This document shows positions 18,123 to 27,402 of a DNA stretch of 64,000 bases, piece by piece. The stretch's first letter is position 1, and every line of letters begins with the position of its first letter. The DNA comes from Rhodoglobus sp. (GTDB taxonomy: Bacteria > Actinomycetota > Actinomycetes > Actinomycetales > Microbacteriaceae). The stretch lies in NCBI GenBank assembly GCA_025464445.1, contig JAODLY010000026.1:1-64000 (forward strand), written 5' to 3'. The notes beneath the pieces were generated by a model. That model was given only the letters and a program-made list of their open reading frames with translations, was not told the DNA's origin and searched no databases. The translations under genes and the position numbers were made by a program.

Positions 18123-18665
18123 CTACGCGGCGTCGTACGCGCGCTCGAGCCAGCCGAGCAGTTCTGCATCGATTTGTGCGGCATCGACCAGGCGCACGCG
18201 GTGGGTGACCATGACGTTCCATGACCCGGCCGGCTCGAAGCGGTCGGTGGGGGCGGCATCCTTCAGCTTGATGCCGATATCCAGGCGGTCAGCAGTCATC
18301 GCGACGATCGCGAATTTGGCCTTGCCCTTGAGCAGGCTCACGTAGGTGTCGGTCGCGGCGGTGCCGACAGGGCCGTGCTTGCCGAGGGTCGCGAGCAGCG
18401 CGTCGAATGTGGCCCGCCAGTGCGCCTTCGTTCCCGTGAACTGCTTCTCGAGGCGCTCCTCGCGCGCCGGGCGGTCCTGGAAGATGTTGACGATGGCCAT
18501 GGCGTGGCCGCGCCCGAGACCGAAGTCCTCCTTGAGCCAGTCGACGATCTGGGTGACCTTGACGCCTTCGGCAAGGAGGCCGCGCTCTTCGGCGAGCCTG
18601 CGGAAATCGGCCGGATCGAGGCCGGTCTTCGCCTTGATGGTGTCGAGGTACGCCTGGAAGCTCAT
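18123..18665 (-). CDS. DUF4287/DUF5655-like protein
   Basis: MSFQAYLDTIKAKTGLDPADFRRLAEERGL...VKVTQIVDWLKEDFGLGRGHAMAI; C-terminal DUF5655-like. Confidence 0.85.
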   Translation of the reverse strand: MSFQAYLDTIKAKTGLDPADFRRLAEERGLLAEGVKVTQIVDWLKEDFGLGRGHAMAIVNIFQDRPAREERLEKQFTGTKAHWRATFDALLATLGKHGPVGTAATDTYVSLLKGKAKFAIVAMTADRLDIGIKLKDAAPTDRFEPAGSWNVMVTHRVRLVDAAQIDAELLGWLERAYDAA

Positions 18666-18696
18666 GGGGAGAGGATAGCGGCGTAGCCTCGAAGGA

Positions 18697-20445
18697 ATGA
18701 CATTCACGCCTGCCTCGACGTTCACCACCCGTCCGACACTTCGAGGCAGTTTCGGGATGACAGCTTCGACTCACTGGCTCGCGACCGCCTCCGCCCAGGC
18801 CGTGCTCGAGCGCGGCGGCAACGCCTTCGACGCCGCTGTCGCCGCGGCGTTCGTGCTGCACGTCGTCGAGCCGCACCTCAACGGCCCCGGCGGTGACATG
18901 GTCGGCATCTTCGCCGTAGCCGGCGGCGAACCGACAGTGCTCATGGGCCAGGGGCCAGCGCCGGCGGGCGCGACCATCGAGCACTACCGCTCCCTCGGGC
19001 TGTCACTCGTGCCGGGAGCTGGCGCACTGGCGGCGGCGATCCCCGGTGCGATGGACGCCTGGCTCCTGCTGCTGCGCGATCACGGTAGCTGGGAACTCGA
19101 GGATGTGCTGGCCTTCGCGATCGGGTACGCCCGGGACGGGCATCCCGTGCTCGACCGGGTCTGCTCGACAATTGCCACCGTCGCCGAGTTGTTCGAGCAG
19201 CACTGGCCCACGTCGGCAGAACTGTGGATGCCGCGGGGCCGCCCGCCCGCGCCGGGAGAGGTCATCACGAACCTCCCCCTCGCGCGCACGTATTCGCGCC
19301 TGCTGGCCACGGCTGTCGGTTCGACCCGCGAGGATCGCATCGACGGGGCGCGCACCTCGTGGTCGGCCGGGTTCGTGGCCCAGGCCATCGACGACTTCGT
19401 GCGCACCCCGCACCGCCACTCCGACGGCAACGACTACGCGGGAGTGCTTCGCGCGACCGACGCGTTCGAGGCGACGTATGAGGCGCCCGTCACGGGCGAG
19501 TTCCGCGGGCACACAATCGCCAAGTCTGGGGCGTGGGGCCAGGGGCCCGCGCTGTTGCAGATGCTCGCGATGCTCGACGGCTTCGAAGACCTCGACCCGT
19601 CGTCAGGGCTCGGGGCGCACACGATCCTCGAGGTGGAGAAGCTCGCCCTCGCCGACCGCGACGCCTACTTCGGCGACGGACCCGTGCCGCTCGACGTGCT
19701 GCTCTCCGCCGACTACATCGCCGCCCGGCGCGACCTCGTGACGGGCGCAGCATCGCACGAATTCCGCCCCGGGGTCGTGCCAGGGGTCGAGCCGTTCCTG
19801 CCGCCGCTCACGGTCGGGGCGACGGGACTCGGCGAGCCCACCGTCTCGCTGAGCGGCGAGACCAAAGGCGACACCTGCCACATCGATGTGATCGACAGGT
19901 GGGGCAACATCGTGTCGGCCACCCCCTCCGGTGGGTGGCTGCAGTCCTCGCCCGCGATCCCCGAGCTCGGGTTCGCGCTCGGGACGCGACTGCAGATGAC
20001 CTGGCTGGTGCCGGGAACCGCGGCGTCCCTCGCGCCCGGCAGGCGACCGCGAACGACGCTCACGCCCACGCTCGTGCTGCGCGACGGACGCCCGGTGACG
20101 GCGCTCGGCTCCCCCGGCGGCGACCAGCAAGACCAGTGGCAACTGCTCTACCTGCTGCGCACGATCGTCGGCGGCTACACCCCGCAGCAGGCAATCGACG
20201 CGCCCGCGCTGCACACCACATCCTTCCCCGACTCGTTCTGGCCACGCACCTGGGAGCCCGGCGGCGCCGTCATCGAGAACCGGCTGAACAACCTCGTCGC
20301 CGGCCTGCAACAGCGCGGGCACGTCGTCACGCGCGCCGGCGACTGGACGCTCGGGCGCCTCTCCGCCGTCGGCGTGGATGACACCGGGCTGCTGTTCGGC
20401 GCCGCAAACCCGCGCGGCGCACAAGGGTACGCCGCGGGGCGGTGA
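18697..20445 (+). CDS. Gamma-glutamyltransferase family protein
   Basis: ASAQAVLERGGNAFDAAVAAAFVLHVVEPHLNGPGGDM; GDTCHIDVIDRWGNIVSATPSGGWLQSSP; TLVLRDGRPVTALGSPGGDQQ. Confidence 0.93.
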   Translation: MTFTPASTFTTRPTLRGSFGMTASTHWLATASAQAVLERGGNAFDAAVAAAFVLHVVEPHLNGPGGDMVGIFAVAGGEPTVLMGQGPAPAGATIEHYRSLGLSLVPGAGALAAAIPGAMDAWLLLLRDHGSWELEDVLAFAIGYARDGHPVLDRVCSTIATVAELFEQHWPTSAELWMPRGRPPAPGEVITNLPLARTYSRLLATAVGSTREDRIDGARTSWSAGFVAQAIDDFVRTPHRHSDGNDYAGVLRATDAFEATYEAPVTGEFRGHTIAKSGAWGQGPALLQMLAMLDGFEDLDPSSGLGAHTILEVEKLALADRDAYFGDGPVPLDVLLSADYIAARRDLVTGAASHEFRPGVVPGVEPFLPPLTVGATGLGEPTVSLSGETKGDTCHIDVIDRWGNIVSATPSGGWLQSSPAIPELGFALGTRLQMTWLVPGTAASLAPGRRPRTTLTPTLVLRDGRPVTALGSPGGDQQDQWQLLYLLRTIVGGYTPQQAIDAPALHTTSFPDSFWPRTWEPGGAVIENRLNNLVAGLQQRGHVVTRAGDWTLGRLSAVGVDDTGLLFGAANPRGAQGYAAGR

Positions 20446-20446
20446 G

Positions 20447-21736
20447 TCAGAACCAGAGGCCCAGGTGTGGCGGCCGCGCGCTGCGGAACGCCGTGTCGAG
20501 AGCTGCCGCGGCACCCGGCAGCAGCTCGGTGATGCGTGCGGCGGCGACGAGTGTCGTGGCGGCGACCCCGCCCAGGTAGAGCGCGGACAACTCGTTGATC
20601 GACATGGCCAGGGATGCCGCGGCATCCGTCACCGCCACCGTGGCGACCCCGTCGGCGATCTCCACGGCGAACCGCCCGCCCGCGAAGCCGAGCTCGTCCG
20701 CGATCTCGAGCACGAAGGCGCCGGACCCCGTGTACGCCCGCGCCTCGAGCGCCGCCTTTACATCGAGAATGCGCAGCCACAGGTGATCCGCCTTCTGCGT
20801 GCGCACCGCGCGCATGTCGCTCACCTGCCACAGCACCGGCTCGTCGACCGAGCGCATCCCCGCCCTCACCTGGCTCACCAGGTCGACCTCGAGCAGGTAG
20901 CGCCACAGCGCCGCGTAGGCCTCAGGGGTTTCCGTGGACAGGTACTCGACGACGAGGGTGTGGGTGGAGAAGTCATCATCGCCGCCGGTCACCCGGTAGA
21001 TGGCGACCCCGGTCGTCGCGCCATCGGGAGCGTCGTAGCGCACAGCCCGCAGAGCCTTCGTGCGTTCGGCGTCATCGCTGGCCACGCCCGTGTACTCGTC
21101 CCAGCGCATCCCCCACATCTCGATCTGTCCGGGCACAGATCTGCGAACGCGATCGTGCATCGCGGCGACCTCGTCACGGAATTGCTCGATCGACACGAAA
21201 TGCACCCGGCCCGGCGCATCCGGACCCGCCCACTTCGCCCGGCGCGTGTCGAATGTGAGGGATGAGACGAACGCGCCCGGGGCGAAACCGAAACGCCCAT
21301 AGATGGTGCTCTCCGACACCGTGAGGATCGCGAGCGGCACCCCCTGCGCGTGGGCAGTCCGCAACTCCGCCTCGAGCAGCGCCCGTGCGATGCCCTTCCT
21401 GCGGTGGGTGGGCGCGACAGTCACCGAACTGATCGCCCAAGCCGGCACGATGCGCTCCCCCGGCACGCTCAGCTGCGCGACCCATGAGTTGACAGTCGCC
21501 ACCGGGGATGCCGCGTGCGGCGCGCCCTCGTCCCAAACCGCGGTCGTGCGGCGATACGCCAACGCGGCAAAGTACTGCGCGACCCGCTCGTCGGTCAGCT
21601 CGCCGCCGTGGAAACCGCGGTTGTCCGCACGCGTCCACGCCTCGAATGCAGCCGGGTCGCCCGTGTCGACGAGCCCGAGGCGCAGCCCCTTCGCCTCGAG
21701 GTCTGCAGCGGACGTGGGGTCGATCGGTTGGGGCAT
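20447..21736 (-). CDS. Eis-like GNAT acetyltransferase with sterol-carrier-like C-terminus
   Basis: VAPTHRRKGIARALLEAEL, LAILTVSESTIYGRFGFAPGA, long C-terminal domain. Confidence 0.88.
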   Translation of the reverse strand: MPQPIDPTSAADLEAKGLRLGLVDTGDPAAFEAWTRADNRGFHGGELTDERVAQYFAALAYRRTTAVWDEGAPHAASPVATVNSWVAQLSVPGERIVPAWAISSVTVAPTHRRKGIARALLEAELRTAHAQGVPLAILTVSESTIYGRFGFAPGAFVSSLTFDTRRAKWAGPDAPGRVHFVSIEQFRDEVAAMHDRVRRSVPGQIEMWGMRWDEYTGVASDDAERTKALRAVRYDAPDGATTGVAIYRVTGGDDDFSTHTLVVEYLSTETPEAYAALWRYLLEVDLVSQVRAGMRSVDEPVLWQVSDMRAVRTQKADHLWLRILDVKAALEARAYTGSGAFVLEIADELGFAGGRFAVEIADGVATVAVTDAAASLAMSINELSALYLGGVAATTLVAAARITELLPGAAAALDTAFRSARPPHLGLWF

Positions 21737-21931
21737 GGGTTAAGGGTAGCCGGGGGTTGGGGTGCGCTGCCCGGGGGCTGCTGCTGCGGCCCGGCCTGCA
21801 TGTTCGTGCCTCCCGTCCCCGCCGGCTTGCTCGTCCCTGCCTCCCGCCGCTGCCGCCCTGCTCGTCCCTGCCGCGTCCTCTCCCTCACAGGAGCTGCGGA
21901 AAGAACTTCCCCACAGATTCGCCCCAGCACT

Positions 21932-21947
21932 TCGAATATATGTTCGA
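21932..21947. promoter_or_regulatory. Putative LexA/SOS box
   Basis: TCGAATATATGTTCGA matches TCGAAC-N4-GTTCGA with one mismatch; 18 nt upstream of the HNH gene start. Confidence 0.6.
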
Positions 21948-21965
21948 ATCTGGCAAAATAGAACT

Positions 21966-23369
21966 ATGACAAATCCAACCGAGGCGGTGATCGCGGCCAC
22001 CGGAATTCTCTCGGCAGCAGCCGTGACTGCTGCCGAAGTTGCCGCGCTCGACGAGGCCGGCCTCCTACGGCTCCAGGCCGCCGTGAGCGCGCATCGCCGG
22101 GCGATCGACACCTTTGCGGGGCTCGCCGCCGGGGAGATCGCCCACCGCTCCCGACGCGATCTCGGTTACGCCGGGCTGGCCCAGTCCAATGGGTTCCGTT
22201 CCGCCGAAGACTTCATCCAATCCGTGTCGGGCACCACGAAGGCCGAGGCGGGCAAGCTCGTGCATGTCGGCTCGATGATGCTTGCGGCGGCCGCCCCGAC
22301 CGACGACGATCCGCCCGCGTGGAGCGCTCCCCTCGCCGCCGCCCTCTCCCGAGGCGGGGCCTCGCTCGACGCGATCGAGTCGATCCTGCGTGGGCTCGGC
22401 GAACCGGATGCCGCTGTCACTCCCCCGCAACTGCAGGCCGCAGCTGAGCGACTGCTCGCCGACCTCGACAACCTCGACGCCGACCAGCTCTACCGCCGTG
22501 CCCGCGCACTGCGCAACGAACTCGATGAGCAGGGCATCGCCCGCCGCGAAAAGCAGCGCAGGGACATGCGCTACCTCAGGGTCGCGCGGCGCCCCGACGG
22601 TCTCGTCGCCGGTTCATTCCTCCTCGACCAGGAAGACGGCGCCCTGTTCCTCTCCGCGATCGACACCGCGCTCAGTCCCCGTCGTGGTGGTCCGCGATTC
22701 GTGGATGCCGCGGCCAAAGCCAGGGCGGCGGCGCTCCTCGCCGACCCCCGCACGAACGACCAGCTCGCGGTCGACACCCTCATGACAATGGTCCGCCTGG
22801 CCATCGACGCCGACAGCGGCACGATCTTCGGCAGCCGTCGGCCCGCCGTTCGCGTGATCGTCACGGAAGACAGCATCAGGCAGCGTGGCAGCGGCGCACT
22901 GGAGGGAATGCCCGATCCCGTGGCTTTCGGCACAGTCGAGCGGTACCTCTGCGACACCGGAACCCTTGGAATCCTGTTCGATGACGAAGGCAAGGGCATC
23001 AACGTCGGCCGCGAGCGGCGACTCTTCACCGACCACCAGCGAACCGGACAATCCGTGAGAGACGGTGGATGCATCTATCTCAACTGTCTGCGCCCACCCG
23101 GCGAATGCGAAGCCCATCACATCAACCAATGGCATCGAGATACCGGCCGCACAGACCTTGCCGACGGCGTGCTGTTATGTCGTTTCCATCACATGTTGCT
23201 GCACAACAACGGCTGGGAGATTCGCCGAACCGGCGCGCAATACTGGCTCGTGCCGCCGCGGGCCGTCGACCCGCAGCAACAGCCGATCCTCCTCGTGAGC
23301 AAAACCCCCGCGGTGAAACAACTCGTCGACCGCGGGCTCGATCGCACTCAAGAACTCGTGGACGCGTAG
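21966..23369 (+). CDS. DUF222 / 13E12-type HNH endonuclease signature protein
   Basis: N-terminal DUF222-like region; C-terminal HNH CEAHHINQWHRDTGRTDLADGVLLCRFHHMLLHNNGW. Confidence 0.92.
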   Translation: MTNPTEAVIAATGILSAAAVTAAEVAALDEAGLLRLQAAVSAHRRAIDTFAGLAAGEIAHRSRRDLGYAGLAQSNGFRSAEDFIQSVSGTTKAEAGKLVHVGSMMLAAAAPTDDDPPAWSAPLAAALSRGGASLDAIESILRGLGEPDAAVTPPQLQAAAERLLADLDNLDADQLYRRARALRNELDEQGIARREKQRRDMRYLRVARRPDGLVAGSFLLDQEDGALFLSAIDTALSPRRGGPRFVDAAAKARAAALLADPRTNDQLAVDTLMTMVRLAIDADSGTIFGSRRPAVRVIVTEDSIRQRGSGALEGMPDPVAFGTVERYLCDTGTLGILFDDEGKGINVGRERRLFTDHQRTGQSVRDGGCIYLNCLRPPGECEAHHINQWHRDTGRTDLADGVLLCRFHHMLLHNNGWEIRRTGAQYWLVPPRAVDPQQQPILLVSKTPAVKQLVDRGLDRTQELVDA

Positions 23370-23406
23370 CCGCATGAGGCCCCAAGCGCAAGAACGCACC
23401 CAGAAG

Positions 23407-24066
23407 CTAACCCGCCACCACCGGCCCCACCGGACCGACCGACAGGATGTTCGCCGAACCGTTCGCGCAACCGGTGTACCCACTGGCCACGATCGTGACG
23501 GGCGTGCTGATGTTCGGCGGCAAGACCTTCACGCCGACAGCATCCTGGGGATCGCAGCTATCGACGTTGCCGGCATCCGTCACCTTGAGAAGTGCCGAAA
23601 CCGCATTGCCCGGATCGATCGTATTGTCACTGATCGGCTGGGTCGTATCGGGCGAAGCCGCCGCACCGATATCCGACCCCGAAGAATCGATGAGAGAGAC
23701 GACCGGATACCCGCTGAGCGTGCACGCCGCGCTACCCGAATTGGTGAAGATGACCGGCACGAAAGTGCTGCCGGCAGTGCCATCCGGGGTGCCGAGCGTC
23801 ACCGTGAGATCCCCAGCCCCACAGGCAGTCGGGCTGGGTGGTGCCGTCGGAGTCGAGGTCGGGGTCACAGAGGCCGACGGCGTCGGAGTCGGTGTCGACG
23901 CGGGTGCTGCGCCATTGCGCGCGAACAGCAACACGATGAGGGCGATGATCGCGAGACCCAGAACCGTCGCCAGCACGACCAGAGCGATTCTCGCTCCACT
24001 TCGGGGCGGCTTCTCGCCATGCCGCGCAGGCTCGGGCAGGGGCTGCGTGCGGTTGTCGAAAGTCAT
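23407..24066 (-). CDS. DUF4232-like secreted/membrane-anchored protein
   Basis: TM anchor, PTPTPSASVTPTSTPTAPPSP linker, FTNSGSAACTLSGYPVVSLIDSSG. Confidence 0.75.
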   Translation of the reverse strand: MTFDNRTQPLPEPARHGEKPPRSGARIALVVLATVLGLAIIALIVLLFARNGAAPASTPTPTPSASVTPTSTPTAPPSPTACGAGDLTVTLGTPDGTAGSTFVPVIFTNSGSAACTLSGYPVVSLIDSSGSDIGAAASPDTTQPISDNTIDPGNAVSALLKVTDAGNVDSCDPQDAVGVKVLPPNISTPVTIVASGYTGCANGSANILSVGPVGPVVAG

Positions 24067-24107
24067 GTTCAACGGTGGCACTGCGGCCCGGGCATCCACA
24101 ACCCCCG

Positions 24108-25328
24108 CTATTGGCGCCGAAGTGCGTTCTCCCAGAGCAGCGCCTGCGCGCTCAGCGCGAGGTCACGCAACAACATCGCGTCGGAACCGGCGAACACCCG
24201 CGGCTTCGTGTCGACGATGCAGAGGGCGCCGATGCGCTGGCCGTCGGGTGCCTCGACCGGGTACCCAGCGTAGAAACGCACGGCATCCGGCCCGGTCGTC
24301 CACGATCTTGACCGAAAGCGATCATCCTCGAGCGTGTCTTCGACGACGAACAGACCGGGCGTGCCGATTGTCGTGTCGCACAGCGACTCGTCCCGCGGCA
24401 CGCCGGCATGGGGCACCCCGGACGCCGCGCACGCCCACTGCCTATCGCCCTCGATGATGTTGAGCGATGCCCCATGCGCGCCGAACAGGTCGCGCGCACT
24501 CGCCACGATCTTCGCGACCCTCTCGTCGGGGCTCTCGTGAAGGTTCATTGCCGTGACCGCGCGCATGCGGGCAGCCTCATCGACCTCTTCATCGAGATGG
24601 GCGGCATGGGCATCAAGGGCGAGCGCGACATCCGGCGCGACCATCGCCGACCACTCGTTGTAGACATCACCACGGGCGAGCGAACTGAAGTCGCCGGCAC
24701 GCGGTACGAACGGCACAAACCTCACCTGCGGGTCGACAGCGGCGAGAGCGATCGTCTCCTCATTCAGCGCCCTACCCGCCCGGATCACGAAAGGAGCGAA
24801 TCGGGCGGGCATGGGGATTATGGAGGGCATCGCCGCCACCGCAATGACGATCACTGTGAGACTCGCCGGCGCCGCGCCCCCGATGAAAGCCACCAGGGAA
24901 CGCAACTGGCCACGCCATCTGCCCCTCGGCATGAGCTGCAGCGCTTCCAGCCCCCCGAAAGTGAACATGACAGCGTCGTAACGTGCCAGGTTCACACTCG
25001 CGAGGGCTGCCCGAGCCGCAAGCGGGCCCATATCGGGACCGGCGATGACATCGACGTCCGTGCCGCGCCCGGTGATCTGCGACACCCGACGAGCGAGGTG
25101 CCCGGCAACGCCAAGGTCATGCGAGAGCACGCCGTATCCCACGGTGCCACCAGACCCGACAAGCAGGATGCGGTCGGCATCCCGTCCTGGCGCGTGCACC
25201 GACGCAGTCGAGGCGGGTCGAGGCAGCTGCCTCCACGAGTTCGGCGACGTAGCATGCCAGACGCGCAGGATGGTGCTCGCGACGAAATGACCGACATATC
25301 CCATGAGCTGGCCTCCGGTGGATGCCAT
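24108..25328 (-). CDS. SGNH-like (degenerate) + GAF domain protein, paralogue 2
   Basis: SWRQLPRP...GRDADRILLVGSGGTVGYGV; GAF ...GASLNIIEGDRQWACA...AGYPVEAPDGQRIGALCIVD. Start may be the internal MGYVGHF (25304). Confidence 0.8.
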   Translation of the reverse strand: MASTGGQLMGYVGHFVASTILRVWHATSPNSWRQLPRPASTASVHAPGRDADRILLVGSGGTVGYGVLSHDLGVAGHLARRVSQITGRGTDVDVIAGPDMGPLAARAALASVNLARYDAVMFTFGGLEALQLMPRGRWRGQLRSLVAFIGGAAPASLTVIVIAVAAMPSIIPMPARFAPFVIRAGRALNEETIALAAVDPQVRFVPFVPRAGDFSSLARGDVYNEWSAMVAPDVALALDAHAAHLDEEVDEAARMRAVTAMNLHESPDERVAKIVASARDLFGAHGASLNIIEGDRQWACAASGVPHAGVPRDESLCDTTIGTPGLFVVEDTLEDDRFRSRSWTTGPDAVRFYAGYPVEAPDGQRIGALCIVDTKPRVFAGSDAMLLRDLALSAQALLWENALRRQ

Positions 25329-25480
25329 CGGGTATGACGGCTCGGGATGACTGTATGGGCCGCGAGCCGCCCAGCCCGCGATAGACCCGCCAGCGTCTTG
25401 CGCAGCCTACGCAGCGGGGTAAGACGCGACCCGCAGCTAAATCGCTTCGGCGCCCACCGAGCCGAGCGGCGGCCGGTGGG

Positions 25481-25540
25481 GGTGCGGGGGGCCCGGTCAG
25501 GGTGCCGGGGGGCCGGTCAGGGTGCCGGGGGCCCGGTCAG
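25481..25540. repeat. 3 x 20-bp G-rich tandem repeat
   Basis: GGTGCGGGGGGCCCGGTCAG / GGTGCCGGGGGGCCGGTCAG / GGTGCCGGGGGCCCGGTCAG. Confidence 0.9.
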
Positions 25541-26334
25541 GCAGCCGGCTGGAACCACGGCGGGTAGACCGCGACCTTCGGCGCGGGCACTACACCAGAC
25601 ACAAGCTCTCGCACCTTGTCGCGTACACGGTCATTGGCGACACCGATGAGCTGCACAGACTCGAACGGGAACGAGTGCATCACCAGGGCCTCGGCGCTGC
25701 GCCGGGCATCCTCATCGTCGTGGAGCTTCTCGATTGTGCGCTGGATGCCGTCACCCGTCGAGAAGCGCGTGAACGTCGCGGCGGCGTCACCGTCCGCGAT
25801 CACCGCGCCATCACCCAGCGCCCCGACAGTGCTGACGAGGAACACGAAATCGGCGGGGGTGGCTTTGCGCGCGGCATCCGACCAACGGGTCTCGTCGACC
25901 GCACCCGCACGCAGGTCCTCCCAGAGTGCCGCGTCCGGTGCGAGGTAGAAGGGCACGTACTCGGCGACACTCGCGTGGCGGCCCGCGCCATCCAACCCGG
26001 CGCTGGCCGATGGTGAGACCTCTGCGGACATCCGCAGCTCCTTAGTCAGTTCAGAGCTCACGTCGACAACAGGCGCAGCATCGGCCGAAAGCGCGCCGGC
26101 CGAGACGATGCCCTGGAGGTTGCGGATGTGCGTCACGTGGTAAATGCGCTGGTCCCCCGCGTTTATCGACTTGCGCGAGGTTCTTACCGGGACGGAACGA
26201 GCAGTGCGTGGGGCCGCCGCCGCGCGGGCTGCACGCGGTTTCTCCGGTGCGGCCTTCGGGTAGCAGATATCGCAGAGCGGAACCTCGAGACCGTGAATGC
26301 ACTCCGTCACTTGCGCCGTATCCTCCCGTGGCAT
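25537..26334 (-). CDS. DarT-like (DUF4433) ADP-ribosyltransferase domain protein with N-terminal Cys/His motif
   Basis: IYHVTHIRNLQGIVSAGALSAD, AEYVPFYLAPDAAL, SAEALVMHSFPFESVQLIGVAND; N-terminal ECIHGLEVPLCDICYPK. Upstream M at 26382 possible. Confidence 0.78.
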   Translation of the reverse strand: MPREDTAQVTECIHGLEVPLCDICYPKAAPEKPRAARAAAAPRTARSVPVRTSRKSINAGDQRIYHVTHIRNLQGIVSAGALSADAAPVVDVSSELTKELRMSAEVSPSASAGLDGAGRHASVAEYVPFYLAPDAALWEDLRAGAVDETRWSDAARKATPADFVFLVSTVGALGDGAVIADGDAAATFTRFSTGDGIQRTIEKLHDDEDARRSAEALVMHSFPFESVQLIGVANDRVRDKVRELVSGVVPAPKVAVYPPWFQPAA

Positions 26335-26469
26335 CCCGGATCGGGGACCATGACTAACGCTACGTCGACTTCCGATGTGCAAAGACCATGGCCGCCACCG
26401 GAGCGTCAGCCTAAGGTGTGTTGACGGCGTTCGCCCTCTCGCTTCTCGGCTCGCTCATCGGCGCCGCGG

Positions 26470-26526
26470 GCGTGATTTTCAAGCCGCTGCGTGATTTTCA
26501 AGCCACTGTGTGATTTTCAAGCCACT
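26470..26526. repeat. 3 x 19-bp tandem repeat
   Basis: GCGTGATTTTCAAGCCGCT / GCGTGATTTTCAAGCCACT / GTGTGATTTTCAAGCCACT; intergenic. Confidence 0.92.
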
Positions 26527-26538
26527 GTCAGACGAAGG

Positions 26539-27273
26539 CTAACCCTGGGAACGCGGCCCCGCCGTGACGGGCGAGTGGGGCTCGAGCGCGACAGTCACCG
26601 GGGGCGCGATGATCTCCGCCCACTGCCGATATGTGCGGCCGGTTCCCGTGCGCCCGGCGAGGTCTTTCGGCTCGAACGGCACGAATGTCGTGCTGCTGCG
26701 CGACTTGCACAGCAACTCGATCTCCGCGTTTATGCGTCGTGACGAGATCTTCGAGAGCAGGCCCAGGATTCGCGGCATCCGCACTATCGAAGCAAGCGGC
26801 GGAACGCCCACGATGAACACGTGCAGGCTTGCCGGGGCATGGTCGAGTACGTAGTCGAGCACGGCTTCGATCTGTCGGCGCCATGCCCTGGGTGAGCGCA
26901 TGAGGAGTGTTTCGGGGCCTCCCGGGGTCGCGACGATGGTGTCGACAGAGGTGAGCCACTTGCGATTGAGTGCCTTACGCACGTCGTTGCCGGTCATCTC
27001 CTCGGTGACGAGAACGTCGACCCGCGCCCCCCTGCCGGTGATCTCTGACACGCGCAGGGCCAGCTGGCCGGCAAGTGCAAGGTCGTGCGACACCGCGCCG
27101 TATCCCACGGCGATACCGGAACCGACGAGCAGCAACCTGTCGGGGTTCATTCCCGGAACACTTGCCGTAGGTTTTCCGCTCGGTCGGGGAAGGTCGTGCC
27201 AGGACTCGGTGGATGACGCGAGCCACGAGCGCAGCAAAGGAAGCACGAGTACGTGCCTCAGAAGCTCCTGCAT
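26539..27273 (-). CDS. SGNH-like (degenerate) protein, paralogue 3, no GAF domain
   Basis: SWHDLPRP...GMNPDRLLLVGSGIAVGYGAVSHDLALAGQLALRVSEITGRGARVDV; ORF ends after the SGNH-like domain. Confidence 0.75.
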   Translation of the reverse strand: MQELLRHVLVLPLLRSWLASSTESWHDLPRPSGKPTASVPGMNPDRLLLVGSGIAVGYGAVSHDLALAGQLALRVSEITGRGARVDVLVTEEMTGNDVRKALNRKWLTSVDTIVATPGGPETLLMRSPRAWRRQIEAVLDYVLDHAPASLHVFIVGVPPLASIVRMPRILGLLSKISSRRINAEIELLCKSRSSTTFVPFEPKDLAGRTGTGRTYRQWAEIIAPPVTVALEPHSPVTAGPRSQG

Positions 27274-27402
27274 TCTTCCCCCCACCCGATTTTGTGACCA
27301 GTATATCCGTGCGATCATGAGTTAGGCTCACGCCCGTCAACCCAGTTCAGGGGTGTTGCGGACCCCTTTCCCCCGCTGGAGGGACGTTGCTACGGTAAAT
27401 GT

